64,000 bases of DNA from Hyposmocoma kahamanoa (Eukaryota; Arthropoda; Insecta; Lepidoptera; Cosmopterigidae), in assembly GCF_003589595.1 (NCBI RefSeq), contig NW_020653200.1:10143455-10207454 (forward strand). The letters are read 5' to 3'. Below, piece after piece: positions 24,206-35,960 of this stretch. Position 1 is the first letter of the stretch, and the number at the start of each line of letters is the position of its first letter. Position numbers and translations under genes: made by a program. The notes beneath the pieces are model-generated. The model ran no database searches, was not told the DNA's origin, and saw nothing but the letters and a program-made list of their open reading frames with translations.

Positions 24206-27200
24206 TGAGTCATTAACAAATAATCAAGTTTGCAATTGCAAAGAAATGAAACCACAATCCTCCCTGTCTGTATTTGTCACTGATCCCTCCTTATTGTTGT
24301 TGCAGAAACCTTGTTTAGAATCAAAAAATACCTCTTTGTCAATAACTAGATCAAATGAAATTCAAAAAAATATTGTTATGTATAGTGATGAAATGGGTAA
24401 AAATATAGGTTTGCAACTTAACCACCTAGGAATAAAATTAACAAATATTTGCATGCCAGGTGCACATACTGTAAAATATTAGATAGTATTTTGTCAACTA
24501 AATTTGACAAAGACATTTCAATAATAATTTTAATTGGCAGAAGAGGAAAATGTAACAAAAAAGATTTAATTCAATATATTTCACAATTAAATAATTTAAT
24601 TAATATAAAAGAAATTATTTTGTTAGCTTTTCCTTTCAGCAATAGCCTCACAACAAGTGAAAATAATTTGAGGCATAACTTAAATAGAACATTACACAGC
24701 TTGACATTTCATTATAGTAAATTTCATATCATGGATACTAATAATTTTATTAGTAAATATTTTTATTTGACTAAAGATAGGTATTATCTTACTAGTTATT
24801 TTAGGAGACAGATAGCAGAGTTGCTATCATATTATATTAATAATTCAGCCAAATCATTGGCTACCAGACCGGCTGCTTCTATTGAGCAGTCCGTTGACAT
24901 AGGTCAGTTTACTGACAATAATCATTCTGTTGAAAATAATTCAATTTCTAATTACTTAAATTAACACAATGACAGTAAAAAACCAACCTGAAACACACAG
25001 AAATAAAAAAAGTTGTATATTAAACCTGGTGCATCAAAATATTCAAGGCATGAAAGGCAAAGAGTTAAAAATAGAATTATTTATTAACTGTAATAATATT
25101 GATATTCTTTGTATTACTGAACACCACTTTCTATTAAAACATCGGTTCATGTTTAGCTTCAACAATCACCAGGAGGCTAGTTCGTTCAGCAGAGAAACAG
25201 CTATTCATGGCGGCTCTTTAATTCTTATTAAAAATAATTTAAAATTTAAAGAACGTACAGATATTGTGAGCCTATCTATTGAGCGGACTATAGAGATATC
25301 CTGCATAGAGCTTGAACGGTTTGTTATATTAAGCGTGTACAGACAGACCCCCTCATTCATCTTACGAACTATTTGAAAATAGATTAGATGAAGTTTTAGG
25401 CAAATTAGATAATCCCAATAAATATATTGCTGTTTGTGGTGATTTCAGTGTTAACTTATTAGAAGTTTCCAGTGCTAGCAGTAGGCTCATATCATTTTTC
25501 CAATGTTATAATCTTGTGAATCTTTTCTTGGTGCCTACTAGAATAACTTCTACTACTGCCAATTGTTTAGACAACATTTATACTAACGCCATACCTAGTA
25601 ATAAATCTATTATAAATAAATTAACTTCTGATCACTGCGGTCAATTGGCCACTTTTAATATAACTGTTGACAAAATGCCAAAAAAGGATATCACATGTGT
25701 TCCAATAAATAATGGTCGACTTAAAACTTATAGAAATAATGTAATGCTTAAACTAACTGACATTCTGTACGTTAACGATTCCAATAAATTGTATAATTCA
25801 GTTTTCAACATAGTGAAAAGTAAACGTGATAATGTTTTTAGGTCCAAAATCATAACTATTAATAATTCATTGAAATTTAGTGATTGGGCGACTGTGGGAA
25901 TTCACAAAAGTAGACAAAGGCTATAATGATCTTTACGATGAAAGGACTTCTAACACTAGTAACAGTTTTAATGATTTTGTTAGGAAATATTCGAAAATGT
26001 TTAAACGTGTTTGTGTTGCAGCCAAAGCAATGTTTATAAATAATAAAATAAAAAGCAGCGCGAATGTAGTAAAAACAAATTGGAATATTATAAACAGCGA
26101 AACTGGAAGGGTCAAACCTCGTAACTTAGATTTTCAACTAAGATTTAATGACAAAATTGTAAACACAGATGCAGAAGTTGCTAAACTATTTGAAATTTTT
26201 TTTACTGACATTCCAATTTTGACTACTACGAGTAAGTCGTTAAATTATCTCCCACCGCCGCTGAATCCTTGCTAAAAGAAAATAATGCAGTTAGTATCAC
26301 TAACTTAGGTTCCGTCATGTATTTCCAAACGATATTGTTAAACCCTTTAAGTCTATAAACATAAAAAGTACTGCTGATCTTGATGGTCTTTCAGTCAGAG
26401 TAATTAGTTCTATAGTTGATTGTATTGCGCCTTACTGAGCCTGTGTCTTTAATAAATGTGTTGATGATGGTGTCTTTCCTGACCTCATGAAGCAAAGTAA
26501 AGTTATTCCACTTTTCAAATCTGGTAGTATTTCTGACCCCACCAATTTCAGACTTATATCAATACTACCAACTTTCAGTAAAATATTTAAAAAAAATATT
26601 CTAAATCAGATGTGTGCACATTTTTGTAGTAATAACTTAATGTCTCCTAAACAATTTGGGTTCACTTGGGGTCGCTCTACAACCGACGCTGGTGTCGAGT
26701 TGATTAATCATATATTTGATGCATGGGAAGTCGCACATGATGCTATTGGTGTATTCTGTGACCTTTCCAAGGCTTTTGATTGTGTGCACCATGATACACT
26801 GGTCAGGAAACTTCGCCATTATGGTGTGGCGGGACGTGATCGCAACCTTCTTAAATCGTATTTGCGTGGTAGGGTACAGAGGGTCGATATTAACGGTACG
26901 AGATCATCAGGGTCTGCAATTAGCATGGGTGTCCGTCAAAGTTCAATTCTAGGCCCATTTTTGTTTTTAGTTTATATTAATGACTTATCTAGCCTTATGG
27001 AGGGTATAAAACATGAGATAGTATTGTTTGCTGATGATACTTCCTTATTATTTAAAGTTAAAACGAACCAATGTTCCTACGACGATGTGAACAATGCTAT
27101 ATCTAAAGTAGTTGATTGGTTTGCTGTTAATAACCTACTTCTTAATGAGAAAAAAACAAATTGTGTGAAATTTACATTACCCAATGTTAGAGAGACGGTT

Positions 27201-28051
27201 ACAAACATTGTAGTTAGTAACGAAAGATTGAATCTTGTGGATACAGTTGTATTTCTAGGTATAACGGTCGATGCTAAATTGCAATGGGGTCCCGGTATAA
27301 GTAAGTTATCAAAACGGCTCGGCACTGCAGTGTACGCGATTAAAAAAATTAGGTAACTTTCAGACGTCGAATCTAGCGGAGATTGGTTTATTTCAGCTAC
27401 TTTCACAGTCTAATGACATACGGCAATTTACAATCTGGGCCCCAACGTCTCTTTGAGAGATAAGTTTAAGGAAATTAACATTCTTACACTAGCCTCACAG
27501 TACATTTATGAAAAAGTAACTTATGTTAAAAGGAATAGTAATTTCTTTGTGAAAAATAGTGACAGACATAACATTAATACGAGGAATAACAATAAACTAG
27601 CTTTTCTTGATAGTAGTCTTCACAAAGTCAAAAAATCATTTAAGAGGCAATGTATACGCTTCTATAACAAGATTCCGGTAGATATAGAAAATTTGCCTTT
27701 CACGAAGTTTAAAACTATAGTGAAACAAAAACTTTATACTACAGGTTATTATACAACTTCTGCGTACTTGGATGACAAAAATCCGTGGTAGTACCCGTTT
27801 AGCTCATGGAGGTAGTCTCGATCTCTGATGTTTCAAATTAAAAAAAAATATTGTAAATGTTATTTACAAAGAGCAACCTCTAGAGTTTCTTGCTCATTCT
27901 TCTCAGGGGAATCTGCCTTACGAATGAGCGGTAGAGTTTAACCATTGTGACGATTTCAAGTGTAGTAATGCTTACCTATGAAATAAAAATAATTTTGAAT
28001 TTGAAATTTGTATTTGAATTTTGAATTTGAATTTTGAATTTGAATTTGAAT
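24206..28051 (+). mobile_element. non-LTR retrotransposon (CR1/Jockey-like LINE), degenerate
   Basis: The order of domains is that of a LINE. An ORF1-like part runs to about 24964 and may be a decayed SGNH-esterase type (MYSDEMGKNIG, LIGRRGK). An endonuclease follows (LVHQNIQGMKGKE, ILCITEHHF, YIAVCGDFSVNLL, LTSDHCGQL), then a reverse transcriptase at 26487-27356 (FCDLSKAFDCVHHDTL, SILGPFLFLVYINDL, LFADDTSLL). A C-terminal block lies at 27453-27791 (FTKFKTIVKQKLYTTGYY), and the 3' tail is built of TTTGAA repeats. Frameshifts at about 25376, 25920 and 26270 make it inactive. It inserted into the SINE at 24026. Its 3' end has an inverted near-identical partner at 35961-36915. Confidence 0.9.
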
Positions 28052-28412
28052 CCCCACAGATCATCTCCTACACCAAAACCATAATCATCTTGCCCCAATT
28101 TACTTATTTTTATTTGTTGTTAGGCAAAATAACCTGTATGCTGTCTACTGTTACCACACCATTAAAAAAGTAAATAGTGTATACAAAGCCACCAACACAA
28201 AAATTTTAGCAATTGGTTGCTTAGAATGGAAGTTGCCTAAGTTTTTAATCAACTGTACCTTAGTTCAAACTCACACAATTTTTGTTTTTTTCCACAAAAA
28301 TGAACTCGTCACTCACATCGCTATTATGAACTGACTGATGAGAGGGCACATTGAGAAGAAAATATCTAGATGACGTTACAAGTTTCGCTACAATTGAAAA
28401 GGATCATCTTAC

Positions 28413-28441
28413 CTCCAAGGATCTTCTCGTACACCTTTCCC
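28413..28441 (-). CDS. csw: probable corkscrew mini-exon after the PTP domain
   Basis: A 29-bp stretch between an acceptor (TTTAATGTAG) and a consensus donor (TTGGAG|GTAAGA). In phase 0 it continues the PTP exon with GKGVREDPW and leaves AG for the next exon, which would start G-TCT at 38560. If splicing instead used the AG a few bases later (GGGGAAAG), the peptide would be VYEKILG. The choice cannot be made from sequence alone. The 15-mer AGGGGAAAGGTGTAC also occurs at 37509-37523. Confidence 0.5.
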
Positions 28442-28567
28442 CTACATTAAATATCATTGGTCAGTTCATTCAAACTTACCAACACAATAGACTATACAAT
28501 ATAACATGGTAAGTTCGAATTCAGATCTATATTATCAATGCGAAAGAGCTATTGGTGCATGACGTAC

Positions 28568-28716
28568 CCTTTTCATTAGCTTCAAGTTGTTGTTCTCAAT
28601 GTAGTCCTGCAGGGCTAGATATAGGAATTGGTACTGGGCGCGGTTTTGCACCAGTCCGTTGCGTTGAGCGCGTAGCCACCTCACCGTGTCATGCACGTCG
28701 ATATCGCAGTGAACAC
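28568..28716 (-). CDS. csw: corkscrew exon: PTP C-terminal helices and Q-loop
   Basis: 149 bp, phase 1 to 0, between AATTTAATACCAG and AAAAGG|GTACGT. It encodes CDIDVHDTVRWLRAQRNG and LVQNRAQYQFLYLALQDYI. The second part is the Q-loop motif; the Gln that positions the catalytic water in the second chemical step is present (VQNRAQYQF, compare VQTEAQYKF in SHP-2). Both splice sites and the reading frame are intact. Confidence 0.93.
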
Positions 28717-29240
28717 CTGGTATTAAATTGTTTGTTTACTCCCTGTTTGCCTACGCGCTTAAGAAGTGGCGGATTAAAGACGAAGTAGTAATAAAAATTG
28801 GACTAGAATCCATAGAAAGTCCAGGACAATACTTGTATCATTATCAGATGTCCGAATCTTAACATTTAAGCGCATCATCAGAACGGCTTGATTCGCACAT
28901 CATATCCGTCACTCTGGCAGTCATCACATCCAAAATAGAAGGACTCGACTGTGATACGCTACGGAAATACGACACGCCAAATTGATACGATTATATTTTT
29001 AACGTCACAAGCAACAGTGATTTGTCTCGCTTTCGCAACATAGTTCGTTTGTCGCTTTAAATAATAACATGTCAATGAAATTTAATGAAATAACAACCAC
29101 AATATCAAAGTCGCAGTAATAATCAATAAGTAAATGATATTAGCTGAAATTCGCTAAGTAAATGAATTTGACCTTGTCAGAATATTCACAATTCGCATAG
29201 CTATAGAACAAGCAAAAGAAAAAACACTGAAAATTCTTAC

Positions 29241-29331
29241 CAGAAGATTTAATTTTATCAATCAGGGTATCTAGAGCTATGAAAGTCCCAGTCCGACCCA
29301 CACCCGCCGAGCAATGGATGCAGAGAATGTT
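29241..29331 (-). CDS. csw: corkscrew exon: PTP active-site loop
   Basis: 91 bp, phase 0 to 1, between TTATTTCAG and CTTCTG|GTAAGA. It holds the phosphatase signature HCSAGVGRTGTF: the Cys is the nucleophile that forms the phosphocysteine intermediate and the Arg binds phosphate. SHP-2 has Ile where this protein has Val after AG, a conservative change. It is followed by IALDTLIDKIKS. All catalytic residues of the loop are intact, so the exon itself shows no sign of decay. Confidence 0.95.
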
Positions 29332-29639
29332 CTGAAATAATATTTTGAATAAAAGAAAGCATTTGTAGGAATGCATTACTTACAATGACAGTAGATAAGG
29401 AAGAAAGGAAACTTTCAGTATTAGTCAGAGGCCAACAATATTTGATAATACGTAGATTACCTATGTCAGTAATTCATAGTATGTCCTATAGAACTTTTGT
29501 ACACAGAGTTTAACAAATAGCATGATCAGCTATTGATCATAATTAAAATAACTAAATAAACCAAAATCTCGCAAAGAAATATTTTGGTATCACATTCAGG
29601 AAGTTCGTAGTCAATTTTTTGGCCAGATAATAATAACGC

Positions 29640-29830
29640 ACACACTCAACATCCCTGCACTAGGAAAACCCTGTGTCGCGGATGCCTTGGACACACACAC
29701 AGACAACCACAAATTACACTCACGAGAGAAATAAATGTAGGCCATACAAATATTTCTCCCGCCCCGGGGATCGAACCTGGGACCTCTGCGTGGCATCCCG
29801 GCATGGTAACCGTTCGGCCACAGAGGCAGT
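29640..29830 (-). mobile_element. tRNA-derived SINE, full length
   Basis: On the minus strand it runs from the tRNA-like head (CTGCCTCTGTGGCCGAACGG) through a B-box-like GGTTCGATCCCCGG and GGCCTACATTTATTTCTCTC to the tail GTTGAGTGTGTGCGTTATT. It is the intact reference for the split SINE at 24026 / 35934. It lies in a csw intron. Confidence 0.85.
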
Positions 29831-29930
29831 TAAATTTTGATAGGTTTTATGAGTACAATCACCGACTGAAATACTATCAAATCTCTCTGATATACACTAT
29901 AAAAATTCCCTCTCCCTATATTGTCTCTAC

Positions 29931-30041
29931 CTGTTCTGGAGCATTGTTGCTCTGTGTTATCTGGTACATTTTTCCGTTGATGTCATCGATGAAAGTAAGC
30001 ACGCCAACCGCCTCCTCTGGAGTACCGTGGTCGGGCCAAGT
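29931..30041 (-). CDS. csw: corkscrew exon: WPD loop
   Basis: 111 bp in phase 0, between GGTGGTTTTACAG and GAACAG|GTAGAG. It starts TWPDHGTPEEAVGVLTF. WPDHG is the mobile WPD loop whose Asp acts as general acid and base in tyrosine phosphate hydrolysis. It is followed by DDINGKMYQITQSNNAP, a region variable among SHP-type enzymes. Confidence 0.94.
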
Positions 30042-30190
30042 CTGTAAAACCACCTAAATGAGTAACCATAAACAGGAACTCACATTCAAATGAAAATCTG
30101 ACAAAAGTCTCGTTTGACGAAGCTATTTCTGCGTATGCCAGTCGTGATTTGAAGGTGGTTTATATTATATGAACTTCATTGATTTCTAAC

Positions 30191-30352
30191 CATAAACTGG
30201 TACTGGTAGATGGTTCTGCTAATCTTGTCGTCGCTAACATCCATTTCCCGCACCATGTAGTCTTCGTGGCATGTCTCGCAAATGTTCTTCACCTGCAGGC
30301 TATCATACCTCTCCTCGTTCCCGCATAACGGCCAGTAACGTTCGCATTTTTT
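30191..30352 (-). CDS. csw: corkscrew exon: PTP core strand region
   Basis: 162 bp, 54 codons, phase 0, between AATTCATAG and TTTATG|GTTAGA. It encodes KKCERYWPLCGNEERYDSL, then DYMVREMDVS and YQYQFM. This corresponds to SHP-2 SKCVKYWPDE...DYTLRELKLS...WQYHFR, the sheet between the early PTP motifs and the WPD loop. Confidence 0.93.
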
Positions 30353-30694
30353 CTATGAATAACAATAATTAAAATTAGAATATAATGCAATAGCTATTTA
30401 CTATTTAAGAAATGTATATTGATATAAGTAGATAGTTATACCTACTTTGTGCACAGGTTCTTTTAAACCTAAAAAGCTTGATATTTTCTGATGAAAGTAC
30501 AAGACCCTAAACTCTTTCAACAAAAAAAAACCTCATATAGCAAATTAAATAAAATTTGTTCCCACTAGTTCCATGCATAGAACTTTTGTGTTACAATTAA
30601 TTGTCCCATGTGAAACTAAGTATGGAACTACTAAGAATAAACCACAATACCCTCATGCAAATATATCAGCTGAATAATGCAAATTTTATAGTAC

Positions 30695-30822
30695 CTTCCC
30701 CTTCTCAACCTCATTGGTGATCATGGCTATGACCCTCACATCCTCCTGCCAGATCATGCGCCAGAAGTCGTTTATGGTGTTTGGAAGGCAACCCTGAGTG
30801 GCAATGTACATTTTGTCTTTAA
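30695..30822 (-). CDS. csw: corkscrew exon: ATQGCLPNT motif
   Basis: 128 bp, phase 1 to 0, between CTGTTACAG (intron end) and GGGAAG|GTACTA. It encodes [20 protein letters not shown] and [35 protein letters not shown] is the SHP-1/SHP-2 signature of the PTP core, and separates this protein from other PTP classes. Confidence 0.95.
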
Positions 30823-31568
30823 CTGTAACAAAACAGATTACCAGCACTAATAGAATTTTCTAGCAATTTTTGTTTATCTTCTTTATCCTACAATCAGCCA
30901 TGTTGGCTATAAACCTAAGGGTTGTGGTATTATAATGAAAAGAGTGTGACTCCCAGTGGAGCCCAGCCCTGTAGATTGTGTAATCGGATATTTTGCTATC
31001 GTGGTCTAAGTTATCGCGCCTTGTTTTTAGTCGTCGTATACTTTCAGGCGCGGTGAGCTGCTTCACTGATTGATTTGGGTGATGTTTTAGCCGGGTTTCT
31101 GAATTTATCACCACAGTTATTTCTTTTCTAACTGTGGGCAATACAAGAAATTCGTGGATCTCCGTTGTTTTTATGAATCATGACACTTGATATTTTTCGA
31201 AGTATATTGCTCTACACCCTTTGGAGAATCAATATATTAGAGGTGCTAGCAGCTCCACAGAGTTGTATGCCATATGACCAAATTAGCTTTAGTATTATTT
31301 TATACATTAGATTACATTTTGTTGTCAATAGCCAGTTTAGAATTTCGTCCAATCAGGCAATGGAGCCTTTAAATTTCAAATTGAAGCAAATTTAATACTT
31401 ATGTTTTGTAATTTTATGTATTATTATTATAATTACTTAAAAGCAATTAGCTACCTCTGCATATGTTTATGCATAGATACATGTACTGCATGATCTTTAG
31501 CGACATAAATTCTCAAGGTAATTTCTTAATCCTAACGCTGACCTAGACGTCGTTGACGCTATACATAC

Positions 31569-31700
31569 CAAAATCTCGGCAGACGTTGCCGTTGAGTTTG
31601 TCTAGCCTGATGCACTTCTTGACTTCTCGCAGCGCATCATCTGACAACGACTTCGACACGAGCGGCAGTGACTTCTTCGTCTCATTCCGAAGTATCATGG
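31569..31700 (-). CDS. csw: corkscrew exon: insert within the PTP domain
   Basis: 132 bp, phase 1 to 1, between TTTATTTCAG and TTTTG|GTATGT. It encodes MILRNETKKSLPLVSKSL and then CIRLDKLNGNVCRDF. Vertebrate SHP-2 goes from DYINANYI almost directly to the YIATQGCL segment, but Drosophila corkscrew carries a long insert at this exact place. This exon plus the end of the previous one make a much shorter insert of about 60 residues here. Its function is unknown; two Cys flank a short basic stretch. Confidence 0.85.
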
Positions 31701-31879
31701 CTGAAATAAATATTTTTATGAGAGGTACGAAGTAAAGCTTTTCTATATGAAGAAATAGCTTTTCACTCTACGCACCCGATTGTGAGGTACCATGGAACGC
31801 TTAGCAAAAATATGTATACCAAAATATATGAGTGTGTAATGTAACATAGAAATTTGTTAACCTAACTCTCATGAAATAT

Positions 31880-31992
31880 TTATATATTTTATTTAATATG
31901 TATTCTTTTATATATATATATATATAAAAATATATATATATTTATATATATAAAAGATATATATATATTTATATATGTATATATATATGCAT
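31880..31992. repeat. AT microsatellite
   Basis: Almost pure TATATA with interruptions (AAAAATATAT, TTTATATATA). It can fold on itself. It lies in a csw intron and has no other content. Confidence 0.9.
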
Positions 31993-32241
31993 ACAACGAA
32001 CGCTTTTTATAAACTCACATTTTATAATTTCATTTTTGATAACAATCATTAACCATAACAGTTTTATGTCATAAACCTTAGTTTATATAACTAAATAGAG
32101 TATTAAACTGAAATAAATTTGATCTAAAGCATACTAGGAATCGCAAACAAATTCGATTCTGCTTTTTCATTTATACTGACGTAAACTATCCTACTAAAGG
32201 AAGTAATTACCTCTTAAAAATTATCAGATTTGACAATATAC

Positions 32242-33460
32242 GTGAGGCGTACTATAAGTTTCCGGAATGAATAAGAAAAAAATACTATAGATGGTAAAAA
32301 ATGAATTTATTGTTTCTCAAAATATTCTCCGTTAGCGTTAGCGTACTTTTTCATACGAACGAACCAATTTTGAAAACATTTATACCACTAATCCGTGACA
32401 ATCTCTGAAACATATTTTTCATACTCTTCGACAGCCGCTTCAGGTGATGCATATGTCTGGACTGTACGCGAGATGGCTCATAAGGTCACCGTTGTTCACC
32501 CTCGAAAATTCATTTGTCTGTCTGGCCGTGTGAAAACTGGCATAATCGTGGTGCAAGATGATACGGCGTTTACGATTATTTTTACGGAGTTTGTTAATAA
32601 CTTCCGGCAAACAAATGGTCGTGTACCAATCACTATTCACGGTACAACGATTCTCCAAAGCAACAGTATCCACGTGTCCAGTTTTATTAAAAAAAGAAGC
32701 AGTCATCCGCTAAGAGGCACTTTGCACGCGCGCCACTTTGGTTGGTTTCGGCTCATTTCGAAAGACCCATACGCTCGATTGCTGCTTTGTTTTGGAATTG
32801 TTACTATAAATTCATGTTTCGTCACCTATTACCATATCTCACACCAAATTTGACGCCCCTTCGTTGAATCTGGTAAGCATGGCATTGCACCAAGTGACGC
32901 GATCCGTTTTTTGAGCCTCAGTCAAATTGTGTGGGATCCACCGAGAGCACAGCTTTCTCAGACCCAAATGTTTGTATACTATTGATTGTATTTGACTCTT
33001 GCCTATGCCTAAAGATGCCCGAATCTCATGGTATGTCACATACCTGTCTGTTTTCGGCAGATCGATATTTTTGTTGTTCACAGTAGTGGACGGGAGACCA
33101 TCACGAAATTCGTTACTGAAATTCACACCACCGCGTTTGAATTCTGCAAACCAGCTATAAATAGTCGTCTTGCATGGTGCTTCATCGCCAAAAGCAGTTT
33201 GAAGCCGAGAGAAGCTCCACTGAGCTGTTACATTACACTTAAAGTCGTAGAAAATCATATTACGAAAATTTTCACGAGTTAAATCCATGGTGATGTAGAC
33301 AACCAATTTCTAAAATGACGCCACAACGTAAAAACAAGTGACAGTCAGATGAAACAAACTTTATTCTATAGCCAAAGAGTTCCATTTTCAAATGTTGTAA
33401 TTACTTTTTAAATATTGTTTATGTAAGTGGCCAGTTCCGGAAACTTATAATGCGCCCCAT
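32242..33460 (-). mobile_element. mariner copy C, full length but inactive
   Basis: Both TIRs are present: GAGGCGTACTATAAGTTTCC at the low end and, read on the minus strand, GGGGCGCATTATAAGTTTCC at the high end. The transposase N-terminus (MDLTRENFRNMIFYDFKCN; CSRWIPHNLTEAQK) is open from 33291 to about 32839. The rest continues in other frames with GDET near 32825, TVNSDWYTTICLPEV and HHDYASFH. In the last motif Asn of HHDNASSH is Tyr. Several frame breaks inactivate it. It is the most complete of the three copies of this family and sits in a csw intron next to a MITE. Confidence 0.9.
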
Positions 33461-33744
33461 GCATTGACTTACAAATAAATGGACGACGGGTCTAATACAA
33501 AAACCACGAAAAAAATGTCCCAAGGCAACCTATTTAAACGTAGTGACGTGTAAAGGAATATGAAAAAGCTAAAACGTTGAAATTGAATTGTAATGTCATC
33601 GCAATACTGTCGAATTTTGCTTGCTTCGCTGTCAATCGAACAAACGAAGACTACGTATGACGCTCTGTATACGATTTTAACGCCCTATAAGTTCGGACAC
33701 TTTTTAGCGCGGACCCGACGTCCTTATTATTGTAAGTCAATGGC
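33461..33744. mobile_element. MITE copy 1 (CATTGACTTACAA family)
   Basis: The ends are inverted repeats: CATTGACTTACAAATAAATG at the left and, on the other strand, CATTGACTTACAATAATAAG at the right, followed on both sides by GACG.CGGGTC. A second copy with the same internal landmarks (CCACGAAAAAAA, GAATTTTGCTTGCTTCG, AACGCCCTATAAGTTCGGAC) is at 53793-54079. No ORF. It abuts the end of mariner copy C. Confidence 0.8.
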
Positions 33745-34439
33745 CCCATGTATAAAATGATTGTTATAATAAAAGAGCTTTATGTAAAATGTTCTTAAAA
33801 AATTTAAATTATTATTATAATCGTGAATTATATAAAATTAAGTTACAGAAGTTTAATTAGTCCAAGTGAAAATTATATTAAAAAAGCGTTATATTGCTGT
33901 CCACTAACTAAAATGGTCAAATAACCATTTTTAATTGCACAAAATGGAGTACGAAATTCTCTTTTGAAAACAATTCAAATTAGTTAACTTCTTCGACTTA
34001 TCGGAACTTACACTTGATGCATAGCTGAAATGTCATTAAACAATCTCAATATTCTGAAACTGGGTTATGGTTGTTAATGATATCTCAAAAAAATATTTTG
34101 TCACTTAGTCGAGTTTTAGTTAGCGGACGGCAGTATAGTAGTTGTTCTCGTAGTACACCTATTAAAAAATGAGCACCGAAAATATGTTTATAGAGAACAA
34201 CAAAAAAAGATCGCAAGTTGCTACAATACGAGATCTTTGAAGATCTTCAAGAATTGCATGGCGCAAAATTCTTATTTATGTACAATGTTACAATAGTAAA
34301 CAAATTAATTATGTCATGGGAGACATTGTTCTCTAACAAACTGAGAACGACACCCAAGTGAAGCTTTTCATTTAAAGTAGTATACTCATACTGCGATAAA
34401 CTTCCATTATCATTATTCATAGCCCGACTTCACTTACTG

Positions 34440-35590
34440 CTGGATGATAGGTATTGTGTATAGGTCTCCCGTAGTTTGTGCATTCGTCACGATCCTGTGC
34501 TAGTCTCACTCATCTACGGCTCTCAATTTTGAGTATGTCGTCCACCCTTGTCGCTACAGGACATCCTACGTTTCCAAAACCATTTCTTCACCACCATTCG
34601 GTTATCGGTCTTGCAATATGTTCTTCCTTGTTTCATTTTAAACTCGTTATCCGATCTCCTATATCCTGGATGTAAGATCGTCTTTGGATTTCGGAATACG
34701 GATGTCGATCTACAAGTTTGATGCCGAGCATGATTCGCTCAATGGCTCTTTGTGCAACTCCCATTCTGTACACAGCCTTCTGGGTGAGCATCCACGACTA
34801 GGTACCGTCAGTCATAGTGGTCAAGATACATTGGTCCAATAAGCGGGTATTCAAACACTGTGCAGTATCAAGTGACTTCAGAATGTCGTCCAGCCTACCA
34901 AATGCAATCCATGTCAGCTGTATACGTTTTGTGATCCCCTTTTACTGATGCTCTTTACCAAAGGTAAATGTCCAAAATAATTATATTTACTGGTAAACTG
35001 TAATCAAGAGACACTCGCCATAACCTTCGTCTTGGACACACTCAAGGAGGCATCAAAAAGTTGTATCATTATTTGGAGATCACCAAAATTTTCTGCGAAT
35101 AGTACGAATTTAGGAATCTTAGATGGGACAAGTTGCCCCATTGATAAATTTATCCTGTACTCTTCCCACTCTAGCATTTTCATGATATCATTAAGAATTG
35201 CCGTAAATAGCTTAGGGGATGGTGTCTCAATGCCAGACACCTTGCCGAATAGATACAGGGCTCGTCAGGGCTTGGATTTGCACTTGCCTTGTGGCCAAAG
35301 TGTCAAGCTCTTGGAGCACATTCACGTAACATGAATCGATGTGGCAGCGATGAAATGCGAAAGAACACGGGTCAACGTTCAACACGGTCAAAAGCCTTCC
35401 GTAATCGATGACCGTCATAGCAAGGTGCCGGATATACACTTCTACATTATGACACTTCTCCATCAGCTGCTTCACTGTGTGGATATCGTCAATTGGCTGG
35501 GATGCATTGAGCTCGCGGGTGAGTCTAGTCGCCAATATTTTGGAAAAAAGTCCATACAGTAAACAAATACACTTCAAATAGTTATATGTT
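34440..35590 (-). mobile_element. RTE-clade non-LTR retrotransposon fragment
   Basis: Minus-strand frames give LLYGLFSKILATRLTREL, IDDIHTVKQLMEK and VNVLQELDTLATRQVQI, then, after a frame change, SPKLFTAILNDIMKMLEWEE and FVLFAENFGDLQIMIQLFD. A short C-terminus downstream matches the ...IQRRS..QDI.DRI tail. These are the reverse transcriptase and C-terminal motifs of the RTE (RTE-1/BovB-like) clade. The FADD catalytic box is replaced by FVLFAEN context and frames are broken, so the element is dead. It sits in the csw intron between the DHSRV exon and the insert exon. Confidence 0.75.
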
Positions 35591-35645
35591 TTTTAACATG
35601 TACCAATAATTCGTAAAGTCGCTTGTGTTTTAATAATATACTCAC

Positions 35646-35789
35646 ACTGAATACTATCCAGGCTCTCATTAGAGGACTGAACTGAGGTTGTGGAGTCGTT
35701 GAGACGCTGAGCCCGGATGTAATTAGCGTTTATGTAGTCGCTTTCTGACTTGTCATCGCAACGACGCAATATGACTCTGCTGTGGTCGT
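35646..35789 (-). CDS. csw: corkscrew exon: first PTP-domain exon (DHSRV, YINANYI)
   Basis: 144 bp, phase 1 to 1, between TTCAACTTCCAG and TTCAGT|GTGAGT. It encodes DHSRVILRRCDDKSESDYIN and ANYIRAQRLNDSTT, then SSNESLDSIQ. DHSRV and YINANYI are canonical PTP motifs. The Ser-rich tail with NESLDS matches the beginning of the insert that interrupts the PTP domain in fly corkscrew (SSSESL). The upstream exon completing the Tyr codon before DHSRV is at 23892 on the opposite strand. Confidence 0.94.
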
Positions 35790-35933
35790 CTGGAAGTTGA
35801 ATAACAAACCGATTTTTAACTTTGCAATATATTTTAATGTTTTTACTTATGAAAGGCATACAAATTAAATATAAACTACAGTTTTCGTTGTGAAAATCAG
35901 TATTAAATTAGTGACTTCTGTGTATCTTTTTTT

Positions 35934-35960
35934 AACGCACACACTCAACAGCCCCGCACT
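35934..35960 (-). mobile_element. detached 3' end of the split SINE
   Basis: Read on the minus strand it is AGTGCGGGGCTGTTGAGTGT followed by GTGCGTT, which is exactly the part missing from the SINE truncated at 24205. It sits flush against the TTTGAATTT tail of the minus-strand LINE 3' end. AGT (or TAGT) occurs on both sides of the LINE once the halves are joined, a plausible target-site duplication. Confidence 0.8.

Noticed and set aside
29140..29376. HCSAGVGRTGTF ORF as a separate tyrosine phosphatase gene on the minus strand
   Set aside because: It is one internal exon; flanking exons with matching phases make it part of corkscrew, whose 5' exons are on the plus strand.
22140..35789. Two different SHP-like genes, one per strand
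   Set aside because: The split codon for Tyr between 23892 and 35789 and the absence of overlapping domains show a single gene in pieces.
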